A DNA stretch of 64,000 nt from an uncultured Gammaproteobacteria bacterium (GCA_913060975.1 CAJXVC010000005.1:1-64000); one strand, 5' to 3'; positions 25,581-36,258 are shown, counted from the stretch's first letter. Notes: generated by a model not told the origin, from the sequence alone. A program made the numbers and translations.

Positions 25581-26213
25581 CTAGCTGCGGGTGAGTTTAG
25601 TCAACAGCTCGGCAAGATTGCGCTGCTGGTGAGCTGTGGTCAGACGCTGCGCGCGAATCACCGCCCGCACATCTTCCAGCGCCACGTCGAAATCGTCATT
25701 GATGATCACAAAATCGGCTTCGGCAACATGGGCGATGACACCGCGGGCTTGTGCCATACGCCGCTCGATAGTGTCAGCATCGTCCTGGGCCCGTTGCTCC
25801 AGGCGATCGGTCAATGATTCCAGTGACGGCGGCAAGATAAAGATATAGCAAGCTTCCGGAATCAGGTTGCGCACTTGCGTGGCACCCTGCCAATCAATTT
25901 CCAGAATGACGTTTTGCTGCTGCTCGAGCTGTTCGACCACCCAGCTGTGGGAAGTGCCGTAGTGGTGGCCATACACTTCAGCGCTCTCCAGAAAGTCACC
26001 AGCATGCAGCATGTCGAGAAACTGCGCTTTTTCGACAAAGTGATAATTGACGCCGTCTTCTTCTTTACTGCGTTTCGGGCGCGTGGTGTGCGATACAGAC
26101 ACCCGCAAGCTGGGATCGCTTTCTACCAGCGCCCGTACCAGTGTTGTCTTGCCGGCACCAGATGGCGCGGTCACGATGAATAATTTCCCTACTGGACCAT
26201 GCAACGCTTTCAT
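25581..26213 (-). CDS. gmk: Guanylate kinase
   Basis: 210 residues. It phosphorylates GMP to GDP with ATP. The P-loop VTAPSGAGKTTLV is near residue 14. The GMP-binding segment runs SVSHTTRPKRSKEEDGVNYHFV, and the lid region contains RMAQARGVIAHVAEADFVI. It follows yicC by 9 bp on the same strand. In most Gammaproteobacteria rpoZ and spoT come next, but here a DUF2975/HTH pair intervenes. Confidence 0.95.
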   Translation of the reverse strand: MKALHGPVGKLFIVTAPSGAGKTTLVRALVESDPSLRVSVSHTTRPKRSKEEDGVNYHFVEKAQFLDMLHAGDFLESAEVYGHHYGTSHSWVVEQLEQQQNVILEIDWQGATQVRNLIPEACYIFILPPSLESLTDRLEQRAQDDADTIERRMAQARGVIAHVAEADFVIINDDFDVALEDVRAVIRAQRLTTAHQQRNLAELLTKLTRS

Positions 26214-26222
26214 TAGGACAAC

Positions 26223-27089
26223 CTATTCGACATTCTGAATTTGTTCGCGCATTTGTTCGATCAACACTTTGAGTTCCACAGCCTGCATCGTGGTTTCGGC
26301 GACGATGGATTTGGAAGACAGGGTATTGGCTTCCCGATTCAGTTCCTGCATCAGAAAATCCAGACGCCGGCCCTTTTGGCCTTTGGTATCGATCACTCGG
26401 GCACACTCATTCAGATGGGAATCGAGACGGTCCAGTTCTTCAGCCACGTCGGCCTTCTGGGCCAGTAGTGCAACTTCCTGCTCCAAGCGAGTGGACTCAA
26501 TATCCATCTGCAGATCATTGACACGCTCAACCAGCGTCTTTCTTTGGGCGTCGAGTATGAGCGGCATCTTTTCGCGTACAATCGCGACGATCTCGCGAAT
26601 ACCATCGATGCGCTGCTGCAAGAAGCCCCGTAAGGCTTCGCCCTCGCGCTGTCGGTTGGCGATCAGTTCACTCAACCCCTGATCGAACAATGTCAGAGCA
26701 TCAGCTTGCAGTTGTTCGGTATCGACATCCTGATCCATGACGACTCCGGGCCAACGCAAAATATCGACCGCCCGTAGTTCGGAGGCGCTACCCGACAAGG
26801 ATTCGATCTTTTGATTGGCTTCGATGAGTCGCCCGATGAGCGCTTCATTGATCTGGAGATCGGCTTGTTCGGGGGCGGCGGGGTGATAACGCAGCTGGCA
26901 CTCGACCTTGCCGCGATCCAGCTGCTTGCGAATCTTGTCGCGCGCGGCATTTTCCAGGCTTCGAAATTGTTCAGGCAAGCGCAGGCTGACTTCGAGGTAA
27001 CGGTGATTGACCGAGCGGATTTCCCAGACCAGGGAACCCCAGTCGCCATCGAGTTGCTGCCTGGCGAAGGCAGTCATACTTAACATCAT
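26223..27089 (-). CDS. yicC: YicC family endoribonuclease
   Basis: 288 residues, standard length. It opens SMTAFARQQ and shows WEIRSVNHRYLEVSLRLPEQFR in the N-terminal domain and LDFLMQELNREANTLSSKS in the C-terminal domain, both diagnostic of YicC. E. coli YicC acts in stationary phase and cleaves some small RNAs. It lies upstream of gmk, the conserved order. It is divergent from rph, with 173 bp between their starts. Confidence 0.93.
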   Translation of the reverse strand: MMLSMTAFARQQLDGDWGSLVWEIRSVNHRYLEVSLRLPEQFRSLENAARDKIRKQLDRGKVECQLRYHPAAPEQADLQINEALIGRLIEANQKIESLSGSASELRAVDILRWPGVVMDQDVDTEQLQADALTLFDQGLSELIANRQREGEALRGFLQQRIDGIREIVAIVREKMPLILDAQRKTLVERVNDLQMDIESTRLEQEVALLAQKADVAEELDRLDSHLNECARVIDTKGQKGRRLDFLMQELNREANTLSSKSIVAETTMQAVELKVLIEQMREQIQNVE

Positions 27090-27262
27090 AATAGTAGCCT
27101 GTTTTAGCGAAGCCGCTATTTTAGCCTATCGCGCTATGAATCACAGTGCAGGCAGGCATCTTTGTGAATATTGTCAGCTGCTTGTCACCGTCCCCGGGTC
27201 GCGCTTGGCAGTGAATTCAAGGATAATGCCGGTCCACTCATTCGATGCACAACGGACCCTTT

Positions 27263-27988
27263 ATGACTGTTACTTCCCGGCCCAGTGAACGCGCCGCCGA
27301 CCAACTCCGCGAAATTTCTCTTACCCGTCGTTACACCAAACACGCTGAAGGCTCGGTACTGGTAGCTTTTGGTGATACACACGTTCTGTGTACGGCCTCT
27401 GTTGAGGATTCTGTGCCGCGCTTTCTGAAAGGCACTGGACAGGGCTGGGTAACGGCAGAATATGGCATGTTGCCACGTTCGACCGGCAGTCGCATGGACC
27501 GGGAAGCTGCGCGCGGCAAACAGTCAGGCCGCACCCAGGAAATTCAACGCTTGATCGGTCGTGCCCTGCGTGCCGCTGTGGATCTGCGCAAACTGGGTGA
27601 ACACACCATCAAGATCGATTGCGATGTGATCCAGGCCGATGGCGGTACACGCACAGCCTCAATTACTGGTGGCTGCGTGGCGCTGGTTGATGCCATTAAC
27701 TATATGCTCGACAAGAAGATGCTGAAGGAAAATCCCTTGCAGCAAATGATCGCATCAGTCTCGGTCGGTGTTTACCGTGGCATGCCGGTGCTTGACCTTG
27801 ACTACGCCGAAGACTCCAAAGCCGAAACCGACATGAATGTCGTGATGACTGAGAAGGGTGGTTTTATCGAACTTCAAGGTACCGGTGAAGACGGTGATTT
27901 CAGTCAAGAGCAACTGATGTCCATGATCGGCCTGGCTGATTCTGGCATCAAGCAACTGATTGAAAAGCAGCGCGCGGCACTGGGCTAA
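27263..27988 (+). CDS. rph: Ribonuclease PH
   Basis: 241 residues from ATG 27263; an in-frame ATG at 27245 adds six residues and is less like the family. RNase PH trims tRNA 3' ends by phosphorolysis. Signature blocks are [64 protein letters not shown] (phosphate-binding Arg) and [19 protein letters not shown]. It is followed by pyrE on the same strand 32 bp later. Confidence 0.95.
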   Translation: MTVTSRPSERAADQLREISLTRRYTKHAEGSVLVAFGDTHVLCTASVEDSVPRFLKGTGQGWVTAEYGMLPRSTGSRMDREAARGKQSGRTQEIQRLIGRALRAAVDLRKLGEHTIKIDCDVIQADGGTRTASITGGCVALVDAINYMLDKKMLKENPLQQMIASVSVGVYRGMPVLDLDYAEDSKAETDMNVVMTEKGGFIELQGTGEDGDFSQEQLMSMIGLADSGIKQLIEKQRAALG

Positions 27989-28020
27989 ACCGACAGGCAG
28001 ATTACACAGCGAGAGAAACC

Positions 28021-28668
28021 ATGCAGGCATTTCAAAAGGAATTTCTGGAATTCGTTATCGCCAATGACATTCTGCGCTTTGGCGAGTTTACTCTGAAGTC
28101 AGGGCGCAAGAGCCCGTATTTTTTCAATGCGGGTTTGTTCAACACTGGCGAGAAACTGGGCTTTTTGGCGCGCTGTTATGCTGCTGCCATTGCCGATGCA
28201 AAAATCTCTTTTGATGTGCTGTTCGGCCCTGCCTACAAAGGTATTCCGCTGGCAGCGACTACAGCGATGGCGCTGGCAATGGAGCAGGATATTAACAAGC
28301 CCTATTGTTTCAACCGCAAGGAAGCCAAGGATCACGGCGAGGGCGGTAACATAGTCGGCGCCGAACTGACCGGCGATGTCTTGATCATCGATGACGTGAT
28401 CACTGCAGGAACCGCGATCCGGGAAGCGGCCGATATTCTGGCGGCCAACGGCGCTAAGTTGTCTGGCATCGCCGTAGCGATGGATCGTCAGGAAAAAGGC
28501 ACGGGTGAGTTGTCAGCGATTCAGGAGATTGAGCAGCAGTATAAGATCAAGGTGGTGAGTATTATCACTTTGCAAGACATCATCACCTACCTGCAGTCAG
28601 CCAGTGACAGCAATCTGCAAGAACATCTCGATGCGGTGAACGCCTATCGGCAGGAATACGGGGTGTAG
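28021..28668 (+). CDS. pyrE: Orotate phosphoribosyltransferase
   Basis: 215 residues. It makes orotidine 5'-phosphate from orotate and PRPP in pyrimidine synthesis. Landmarks: [18 protein letters not shown], the [14 protein letters not shown] loop, the flexible catalytic loop [14 protein letters not shown], and the PRPP motif [16 protein letters not shown]. The rph-pyrE order is the classic gammaproteobacterial one, in which pyrE may be attenuated through rph. A hairpin at 28679-28703 (GCCGGCG...CGCCGGC-like) may end transcription between the convergent pyrE and slmA genes. Confidence 0.95.
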   Translation: MQAFQKEFLEFVIANDILRFGEFTLKSGRKSPYFFNAGLFNTGEKLGFLARCYAAAIADAKISFDVLFGPAYKGIPLAATTAMALAMEQDINKPYCFNRKEAKDHGEGGNIVGAELTGDVLIIDDVITAGTAIREAADILAANGAKLSGIAVAMDRQEKGTGELSAIQEIEQQYKIKVVSIITLQDIITYLQSASDSNLQEHLDAVNAYRQEYGV

Positions 28669-28692
28669 TAATCGGCAAGTCTCGCCGGCGCG

Positions 28693-29328
28693 TTAAAAAG
28701 CCGGCGAGTCTGACCTTTCAGCCTGAAATGGCAAAAACAGGTTTTGCTGCAAATACTCCCACTGCAAATCCCAGTGCTCCAGAGGCGAAGCCTTGAATTC
28801 GCTGCGTACGAATTGTGCGAGCCGACCTTCGCAGGAAGCCAGTAACAAATTGGCTAATGCCGCGGCAGAAATCGAAGGTTTGAGATTTTCGCGAATCTGC
28901 GCTTCTCGCAGAATCTGTTTGAGCTGTGCTTCCAGCCGATCAAAGAATTGGGCAATCCGTTCCCGCAAGCGCTCCGTTTCACCAGCCAATGCATCGCCAG
29001 TGAGCAGGCGTGTCATACCCGGATTCTTGTCTGCAAAAGTCAGCAGCAAAGTAAGGATTTTCTGGCAACGCTGATCGGCCTTGTCTTCCTCTTTGAGAAT
29101 GCGTGCGATGCGGACAAACAAGGTGTCTTCGATGAACTTGATCAGCCCTTCGAACATCCGCGCCTTGCTGGGGAAATGACGATACAGCGCCGCTTCCGAT
29201 ACACCTACTTCTCTGGCCAGTGCGGCCGTCGTGATGCGTTCACCCGGGGATGATTCGAGCATGCGCGCCAGCGCCTGGAGAATCTGTTCTTTGCGAGAAG
29301 GCTTATTACCTGTTTCCATCAGCGACAA
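28693..29328 (-). CDS. slmA: Nucleoid occlusion factor SlmA
   Basis: 211-residue TetR-type protein. It binds specific sites over the chromosome and blocks FtsZ assembly there. The N-terminal helix-turn-helix reads [33 protein letters not shown], nearly identical to known SlmA. The C-terminal dimerisation domain begins near residue 75. It is encoded 4 bp after argB on the same strand, the order found in Pseudomonas and relatives. Confidence 0.93.
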   Translation of the reverse strand: MSLMETGNKPSRKEQILQALARMLESSPGERITTAALAREVGVSEAALYRHFPSKARMFEGLIKFIEDTLFVRIARILKEEDKADQRCQKILTLLLTFADKNPGMTRLLTGDALAGETERLRERIAQFFDRLEAQLKQILREAQIRENLKPSISAAALANLLLASCEGRLAQFVRSEFKASPLEHWDLQWEYLQQNLFLPFQAERSDSPAF

Positions 29329-29332
29329 CTAC

Positions 29333-30283
<951 letters not shown>

Positions 30284-30328
30284 TTAGCAACAGGATTGTT
30301 GTTAGAGCCGCCTTGGTAAGGCTGGCTT

Positions 30329-31768
30329 TTAAAAGTTCAGATCCAAGCTTGTATCTGCGCTGCGTATCAAAGCTTTAAACAAGGCCTGGATTTCCTTCAG
30401 ACGTTGTCTTGTATCGGCTTCAAATCTTAGTAGCAATGCGGGACTGGTATTGGATGCTCGAACCAACCCCCAGCCATCGGGAAACTCTACCCGCAGGCCA
30501 TCGATAAGAATCATTTTAGCGTTCGTGAAGTCTGCGTGCTTGAGTATTTTATCCATCAGCGCAAATTTTCTGGTTTCGGCAACTGGAATCTTGATTTCCG
30601 GTGTACTGACCAATATTGGAAAACTGGCGAATTCCTCACTGGCGTAGTGTGGCAAGTTGCTTAGTATCTCCACAACGCGTGCAGCGGCATAGATGCCATC
30701 ATCAAAGCCGAACCAACGATCCTTGATAAAGAAATGCGCTGCGTATTCGCCGCCGAGCGGCGCATTGCTGGAAACCATTTTCTTTTTCATTAGGGAATGG
30801 CCGCTGCTATGCATTACCGGGTTGGCATTCAATGAGGAGATCAAGCTCGGCAAAGTGGAACTGCACTTCACATCGAAAATCACACTCTCGCCCGGGTAAT
30901 CAGGCATGATGTGTTTGGCTAATAACATCAGCAGTCGGTCGGCCGGTATTGCCTCCCCGCGATCAGTCACAATCGCCACGCGATCACCGTCACCATCAAA
31001 GGCAATGCCAAGATCGGCTCGCTCGGTGAGCACTCGAGACTTCAGATCAGCTAAATTGGCTTCAACTGTCGGATCAGGATGGTGGTTGGGAAACCGGCCG
31101 TCCACCTCGCAAAAAAGCGGCGTCACGTCACAGCCTAGTGCGCGAAATACATCAGGAGCTATAGTGCCGGGTACAGCGTTGCCGCAATCAACCACGACGC
31201 GCAATTTCCGGCCGAGCTTGATGCGGCTGCTGATCGCCTGCAGGTAATCTTTCTGCAGCGTTAGTTCGCTGTATTCCCCCTTGCCTGTAGCAAACCTGTG
31301 TTGTTCGACACGAGTTTTTATCTGACTGATTTTGCTGGCGGCGAGACTGGTCTGATTAAAGACCATCTTGAGGCCATTGTAATTCGCTGGATTGTGACTG
31401 GCTGTGAGCATTACACCGGAATCAATGCCGCTGGTATAAGTACCGAAATACAATAACGGCGTAGGTACTTGTCCAATGTTCACGACGGAGCAGCCAGTAC
31501 TGAGAATGCCTTCAATCAACGCCTGAGAAAAATTTGGGCTCGATGATCTGCCGTCATAGCCAACAAGTAGTTGAGTAATGTCAGCGTCCAGCGCCTCGCT
31601 AGCTACAGCTTTGGCGATAAGCATAATTGACTGATTGGTCAGTTCGCTGCCGACCAATCCGCGAATATCATAGGTGCGAAATATGGCAGCCGGGATAACA
31701 GGCTCAGCCATTTGCTCTGAACGCAAACGCTCTTTACTGCTATCTGACGCAAGTTTTGATGCAGGCAT
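30329..31768 (-). CDS. algC: Phosphomannomutase/phosphoglucomutase
   Basis: 479 residues; the first 19 may be dispensable, with an internal start at MAEPVIPAAIFRTYDIRG. The alpha-D-phosphohexomutase family motifs are present: the phosphoserine loop MLTASHNPANYNGLK, the metal site AFDGDGDRVA, the sugar loop GGEYAAHFF and the phosphate loop VRASNTSPALLLRFE. AlgC feeds alginate and LPS precursors in Pseudomonas. It sits 36 bp after coaBC, where dut usually lies between them. Confidence 0.92.
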   Translation of the reverse strand: MPASKLASDSSKERLRSEQMAEPVIPAAIFRTYDIRGLVGSELTNQSIMLIAKAVASEALDADITQLLVGYDGRSSSPNFSQALIEGILSTGCSVVNIGQVPTPLLYFGTYTSGIDSGVMLTASHNPANYNGLKMVFNQTSLAASKISQIKTRVEQHRFATGKGEYSELTLQKDYLQAISSRIKLGRKLRVVVDCGNAVPGTIAPDVFRALGCDVTPLFCEVDGRFPNHHPDPTVEANLADLKSRVLTERADLGIAFDGDGDRVAIVTDRGEAIPADRLLMLLAKHIMPDYPGESVIFDVKCSSTLPSLISSLNANPVMHSSGHSLMKKKMVSSNAPLGGEYAAHFFIKDRWFGFDDGIYAAARVVEILSNLPHYASEEFASFPILVSTPEIKIPVAETRKFALMDKILKHADFTNAKMILIDGLRVEFPDGWGLVRASNTSPALLLRFEADTRQRLKEIQALFKALIRSADTSLDLNF

Positions 31769-31804
31769 GATTGCTGGAGTGCCCCGGTAAAGTCGAACGA
31801 AGAC

Positions 31805-33001
31805 CTACTTTTTTGCAGCGGGTAGTCGTTGCGCGATTTCCTGTAATAACAAGCGAGCAACTGTTTGCTTGCTGCCCGGTTTAATGGCTTGCTCACCATC
31901 AGCACTGATAACCGTCACAGCGACGGCGTCGCTATTAAACGTGTCAGTAGCATTGTTGGCGAACAGCAGGTCGAGATTCTTTTTCTGTAATTTTTCTTTG
32001 CCATGCTCGATGAGCTTTTCTGTTTCGGCAGCAAAACCAACTACAAAAGGTTTGTCTGCCAAGTTGGCGACCGTACTGATGATGTCGGGGTTTTTTACCA
32101 GAGTCAGCTGCATGGTGTCGGCGTGCTTCTTGATCTTTTCTATCGCGCTGTCTTCAGGGCGATAATCGGCAACCGCCGCTACACCGATAAAAATGTCGGC
32201 TTCACCGACAATGTCCAACGTGGCATCCAGCATTTGCCGGGCACTGACGACATCGATGCGGGTGACGTCCTTGGGTGTGGGCAAACTGACCGGGCCGCTG
32301 ATCAAGGTTACCCGGGCCCCGGCGGCGACGGCTTCAGCTGCCAATGCGTAGGCCATTTTTCCAGAACTGTGGTTACTCAGGAAGCGCACCGGATCGATGG
32401 CTTCTCTGGTTGGTCCACCAGTGAGTACGACATGTTTGCCAGCCAGGAACCCGGTAGCAAATAATTCTGCACAAGCTGCACTTAGCGCCAATGGTTCGAT
32501 CATGCGACCCGCACCGACATCGCCGCAGGCTTGCTCACCTGAATCCGGTCCGAAAATATGGACTTGGCGTTGTCCTAACACTTGCAGGTTGGCCTGGGTT
32601 GCTGCGTCGGCCCACATACCCTGGTTCATAGCCGGGGCCACGGCCACAGGTGCGGGCGTGGCGAGGATCAATGTGCTCAGTAAATCATCTGCCCGTCCGT
32701 GGGTCATCCGCGCCAGGAAATCTGCGGTGGCCGGTGCGATCAAAATCAAATCCGCCCAGCGGGCCAATTCGATGTGGCCCATGCCAGCTTCGGCTTCCGC
32801 ATCCAGTAAATCGATGTGCACGCGGTTGCTGGTCAGCGCCTGCATGGTCAAAGGTGTGACGAACTCTGTGGCAGCCCGGGTCATGACCACACGCACCTGC
32901 GCGCCGGCTTTGATAAACAGCCGCGCCAGTTCAGCACACTTGTAGGCAGCGATGCCGCCAGTGATGCCGAGCAGTATGTGTTTGTTAGTGAGGCTTAACA
33001 T
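31805..33001 (-). CDS. coaBC: Bifunctional phosphopantothenoylcysteine synthetase/decarboxylase
   Basis: 398 residues. The protein joins cysteine to phosphopantothenate and decarboxylates the product in coenzyme A synthesis. The N-terminal CoaC flavoprotein domain has GITGGIAAYKCAELARL, LARWADLILIAPATADFLA and VAPAMNQGMW. The C-terminal CoaB domain begins at HVVLTGGPTREAIDPVRFLSNHSSGKMAYALA. It is divergent from radC, the usual arrangement. Confidence 0.95.
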   Translation of the reverse strand: MLSLTNKHILLGITGGIAAYKCAELARLFIKAGAQVRVVMTRAATEFVTPLTMQALTSNRVHIDLLDAEAEAGMGHIELARWADLILIAPATADFLARMTHGRADDLLSTLILATPAPVAVAPAMNQGMWADAATQANLQVLGQRQVHIFGPDSGEQACGDVGAGRMIEPLALSAACAELFATGFLAGKHVVLTGGPTREAIDPVRFLSNHSSGKMAYALAAEAVAAGARVTLISGPVSLPTPKDVTRIDVVSARQMLDATLDIVGEADIFIGVAAVADYRPEDSAIEKIKKHADTMQLTLVKNPDIISTVANLADKPFVVGFAAETEKLIEHGKEKLQKKNLDLLFANNATDTFNSDAVAVTVISADGEQAIKPGSKQTVARLLLQEIAQRLPAAKK

Positions 33002-33231
33002 GGAAAACGTTGTGCCACCGGGCTTTCAAGTAGGGAGCAGTAGACTAGCAGTTAGCCCAGATAGAGGCAATTTGCGGGATCGGTGAAAAACTCGCATCTG
33101 TATTGCTTCCGACTATGCTTTGACAAAGCGGTTGAACATGCATTTGAGGAACAGCAACAGCTTGAGTTGCGTCAGGGCTAACAAGGCCATTGCGGCAACG
33201 CAGCAAGTGCACAGGCAAGGAAGCCAGACAA

Positions 33232-33906
33232 ATGAGTATTTCAGATTGGCCCGCTCAGGAGCGGCCGAGGGAGAAACTGTTAGAGCAGGGCACGGCGAGT
33301 TTGTCTGACGCCGAGTTGCTGGCGCTGTTTCTGCAAACTGGCCAGCGCGGCAAAACAGCCGTGGATCTCGGCAGGGAGCTTCTTGCGCATTTTGGCGGCC
33401 TGACCGGTTTGCTGGCGGCTGAAACAGGTGCGTTGCTTCGTCGCCCCGGCATGGGCCCTGGCAAGGCGGCCAGGCTCATGGCTGCCAGAGAGATAGGTGT
33501 GCGCCTGCTGCGGTGCAAACTGGAAGCCAGGGACGTGCTGACCAGCTCAGCCGCAACCCGTGATTATCTGCGTCTGCGTTACCAGAGTTGTGAGCGAGAG
33601 GTGTTTAGTTGTCTATTTCTCAATAACCAGCACCATGTTGTCAAAGTAGAAGAGCTGTTTCTGGGGACAATCGACGGCGCGGCCGTCTATCCCCGGGAAG
33701 TGGTCAAGCGCTGCCTGCAACACAACGCCGCGGCGGTCATTTTTGCTCATAATCACCCATCTGGCGTGGCTGAACCCAGTCAGGCGGATATTGCGATTAC
33801 CGGCAAATTACGCACCGCACTACACACCATTGAGGTCAGGGTGCTGGACCACCTGGTCATCGGTAGCGATACTGTGGTGTCCATGGCCGAGCGGGACTTG
33901 CTATGA
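33232..33906 (+). CDS. radC: RadC family JAMM-domain protein
   Basis: 224 residues from ATG 33232; an upstream in-frame start at 33190 adds a non-conserved leader. An N-terminal helix-hairpin-helix part (RRPGMGPGKAARLMAAREIG) is followed by the JAMM/MPN+ metal site: Glu in VVKVEELFLGT and AHNHPSGVAEPSQAD with the H-x-H...D ligands. The fold is that of a zinc metalloprotease, but its function is unproven; the old link to radiation repair was withdrawn. Divergent from coaBC. Confidence 0.92.
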   Translation: MSISDWPAQERPREKLLEQGTASLSDAELLALFLQTGQRGKTAVDLGRELLAHFGGLTGLLAAETGALLRRPGMGPGKAARLMAAREIGVRLLRCKLEARDVLTSSAATRDYLRLRYQSCEREVFSCLFLNNQHHVVKVEELFLGTIDGAAVYPREVVKRCLQHNAAAVIFAHNHPSGVAEPSQADIAITGKLRTALHTIEVRVLDHLVIGSDTVVSMAERDLL

Positions 33907-34022
33907 GTATGTGACAAGGGGCTGGTCAGGTCGCTAGCAGGCGGCTACTGTGGTCGGCCATGACGGCAGACGCGACATCCGCAGCCGACAGGCGTAAAAT
34001 CACCTGAAAAGCCGGTTGTTTC

Positions 34023-34051
34023 TTGCTATTGCCTGGGCCTTCTGGTATAAA
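34023..34051 (+). promoter_or_regulatory. Candidate sigma-70 promoter for rpmB-rpmG
   Basis: TTGCTA (34023-34028) and TATAAA (34046-34051) are separated by 17 bp and lie about 150 bp before rpmB. Each matches four to five of six consensus bases. The 293-bp gap 33907-34199 holds no credible gene. Confidence 0.45.
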
Positions 34052-34199
34052 ACGCAGCTCTTTTTTGACCCTAGAAATGGTTCCCGCGACGGGCCAACAA
34101 TTTGGGACTTTAGAAGACACCAAGTTTAAAGACGATTAGCAGGTTGAGAGGTCTCCTGCTGACCGGGGTCACTACAACATTTAACGACGAGGCTACATC

Positions 34200-34436
34200 A
34201 TGTCCAGGGTTTGCATGGTAACCGGTAAAAAACCCGTTACTGGAAACAATGTGTCACACGCACACAACAAAACCAGACGCCGTTTCTCCCCCAATATCCA
34301 CACGCATCGGTTTTGGGTTGAGTCCGAAAATCGCTTTGTGAAACTGCGTGTTTCCACCAAGGGCATGCGCATTATCGACAAGGTCGGTATCGACGTTGTG
34401 CTAGCGGATATTCGAAAAGAAGGCGTGCGGGTTTAA
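34200..34436 (+). CDS. rpmB: 50S ribosomal protein L28
   Basis: 78 residues beginning [20 protein letters not shown], the canonical L28 start, with [21 protein letters not shown] in the middle. The zinc-type CxxC pairs are absent, so this is the zinc-independent form. rpmG follows 35 bp later, the conserved operon. Confidence 0.97.
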   Translation: MSRVCMVTGKKPVTGNNVSHAHNKTRRRFSPNIHTHRFWVESENRFVKLRVSTKGMRIIDKVGIDVVLADIRKEGVRV

Positions 34437-34471
34437 TTCGAACCGTACCCGAGTAATCACAGGTAACGATC

Positions 34472-34627
34472 ATGAGAGATAAAATCAAACTGGTTTCAAG
34501 CGCAGGCACTGGTCACTTCTACACGACTGACAAGAACAAGCGCACCATGCCGGACAAAATGGAGATCAAAAAATACGATCCCGTTGTTCGCAAGCACGTG
34601 GCCTACAAAGAAGCCAAGATCAAGTAA
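34472..34627 (+). CDS. rpmG: 50S ribosomal protein L33
   Basis: 51 residues from ATG 34472: [20 protein letters not shown] at the start and [17 protein letters not shown] at the end, diagnostic of L33. It has no cysteines, so it is the zinc-free type, matching its L28 partner. No zinc-binding paralogue pair is seen in the window. Confidence 0.97.
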   Translation: MRDKIKLVSSAGTGHFYTTDKNKRTMPDKMEIKKYDPVVRKHVAYKEAKIK

Positions 34628-34818
34628 GACGTTTTTGCTGCCGTCACCCACAATGGCGGCGGCCTGTCTGCCTCGATCGATTCAAGTAGCTATTTTGCTT
34701 ACCATGCGTGCCCAATTGCATGTACTGGACTAGCTCATCAGTGATCACTTTCAGCAAGTTGCTATAGAGTGTTAACTGGCAAGCCAAGAGCTGACACGAA
34801 AGCTGATACACGATCTAC

Positions 34819-34852
34819 AAAAAAGCCGGAATCAAATGATTCCGGCTTTTTT
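34819..34852. terminator. Bidirectional intrinsic terminator
   Basis: GCCGGAATC (34825-34833) pairs with GATTCCGGC (34838-34846) around AAAT. Six A precede and six T follow, so it can end both the rpmBG transcript and the converging RAYT-like gene. The 190 bp between rpmG and this hairpin hold no gene. Confidence 0.9.
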
Positions 34853-34901
34853 ATTGGGCGCTGCTTTTATTGAGCGGGGATTGAAGCGAGGCTATTTCAG
34901 C

Positions 34902-35870
34902 TTACTTGCCTTTGCTCAATTGCTTGATAAGCTTTTCAGTGGCTTTGGCCAGCTTGGGATCTTCAGCAAATTCCTTGCGTAACTTGCCTACTGTCGTTGA
35001 CACAGTGCCATAGCGCTTCAATTTAAAGAGCTTGGCAATGGACTGTAATGTATTGGCAGACAATTCCTGACAAAGATACATGGCAACCCAGCGCGGTACG
35101 TTCTTTGAACCGGGGCCACGGGCTGCTTTGTAGATACTGGCTTCGTCAACTTTGAATTGCTTGGCCACAGCACTGATGATCTGTTTGCAGGAAGGGCGCC
35201 ACTTGGCATTGGCGCCACGTGAGACACCTCGAACCTTGGTCGTAGAGCGCTTTTTCTGAGCCGCTTTGCGAAATTTGTCATCGCCCATGATCGACGACAG
35301 ATTCTTTTTGCCGTAGAAATGCGCCATCTCCTCTTCAATGCCTTCTTTCACAAACTTGCGGAAGTTAGCCGGGCGCTTGGCAGCCGGGCCGGGGAGTTGT
35401 TTCAGCGTCTCCTCACGGTTAAACCAGGCAGGAGGATTAGGTTTGCGCGTAAAGTAGGTGAAGCTTGTATAAGGGTAGGAAACCAATTCGGCGGGCTTCA
35501 CCATACTGTGGATGTAACGTGACAACGGCAACAGGTACTTGTCCGCTTGAATCAGTACCGCCTTGTAGCGTCCTTTAAACAAGGATCCGTCAGATTTCTT
35601 CATGCGCTGATAGTTTTGCGTGTACAGACCATCGACCTGACGCATAAAACGACTGAGGTTCGCCTCTGGTGTTTTGATTACCAGATGATACTGATCCTTG
35701 AGCAGGCAATAGGCATGAACTTCTACATTCAATCGTGAGCAGGTTTCCCCTAAACCTTCCAGGAATGCATCGAAGTACTTTGCGGACGGAAATACACGCT
35801 GTTTTCCTGCGCTAAAATTGGAGACGTGATAAATAGCGTCCGGATATTCTATTCGGAGAGGTCTGGCCAT
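34902..35870 (-). CDS. RAYT-like transposase protein with DnaA-type C-terminal domain
   Basis: 322 residues. Residues 1-150 resemble REP-associated tyrosine transposases (Y1/IS200 fold): MARPLRIEYPDAIYHVSNF, NVEVHAYCLLKDQYHLVIKT, NLSRFMRQVDGLYTQNYQR, SLFKGRYKAVLIQADKYLLPLSRYIH. The HUH metal motif, usually N-H-x-H in this position, reads D-Q-Y-H, so its first His is Gln. After a basic linker, residues about 225-315 resemble the DnaA C-terminal DNA-binding domain, with SIYKAARGPGSKNVPRWVAMYL. Such fusions are known in marine Gammaproteobacteria. The lost His suggests a domesticated or inactive protein. No flanking terminal repeats typical of an insertion sequence were found. Confidence 0.75.
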   Translation of the reverse strand: MARPLRIEYPDAIYHVSNFSAGKQRVFPSAKYFDAFLEGLGETCSRLNVEVHAYCLLKDQYHLVIKTPEANLSRFMRQVDGLYTQNYQRMKKSDGSLFKGRYKAVLIQADKYLLPLSRYIHSMVKPAELVSYPYTSFTYFTRKPNPPAWFNREETLKQLPGPAAKRPANFRKFVKEGIEEEMAHFYGKKNLSSIMGDDKFRKAAQKKRSTTKVRGVSRGANAKWRPSCKQIISAVAKQFKVDEASIYKAARGPGSKNVPRWVAMYLCQELSANTLQSIAKLFKLKRYGTVSTTVGKLRKEFAEDPKLAKATEKLIKQLSKGK

Positions 35871-36258
35871 CTTTTATTCTCTATTATTGTTAGTTAGATA
35901 GAATTAGAGCTGACCCTTCGCGGAGTCAGAATGTAGTGATAAACGAATTGAATGATAACGTCAACAGAATTGACGGGTTAGTCAGGGAAAAGAAATCTGC
36001 GCATTTTTTACCGGGCTATTTGGCAAATTTAACAGGACTTGTGTCACTGCAATCGCAATGTTTTATCACAATCAGTTACAAACTTTTGGAATAGATTGCT
36101 GTATTGCTACTAACCGGGAAATTGTTATGAATGCGCGTGCCCACGAATGGCCGCTTCAAAAGGTTGAGATCGGTTATAAGGACGTTAGACCCCTTTTGAC
36201 GAACAGGAGATGATTCATTCGAGCGCAGAACCTGCACGCTAGTGATTGATTTTACACA
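35871..36258. other. 388-bp spacer upstream of the RAYT-like gene
   Basis: No supported gene. It is AT-rich compared with its surroundings. Near 35910-35929 a short imperfect dyad CTGAC...GTCAG with a TTCG loop resembles the small hairpins that RAYT proteins recognise; a second related string TTAGACCCC lies near 36187. A 28-codon frame at 36127-36213 has no homology. Confidence 0.5.

Noticed and set aside
36127..36213. 28-codon frame upstream of the cmoB end
   Set aside because: Too short, and no homology or start signal beyond an ATG.
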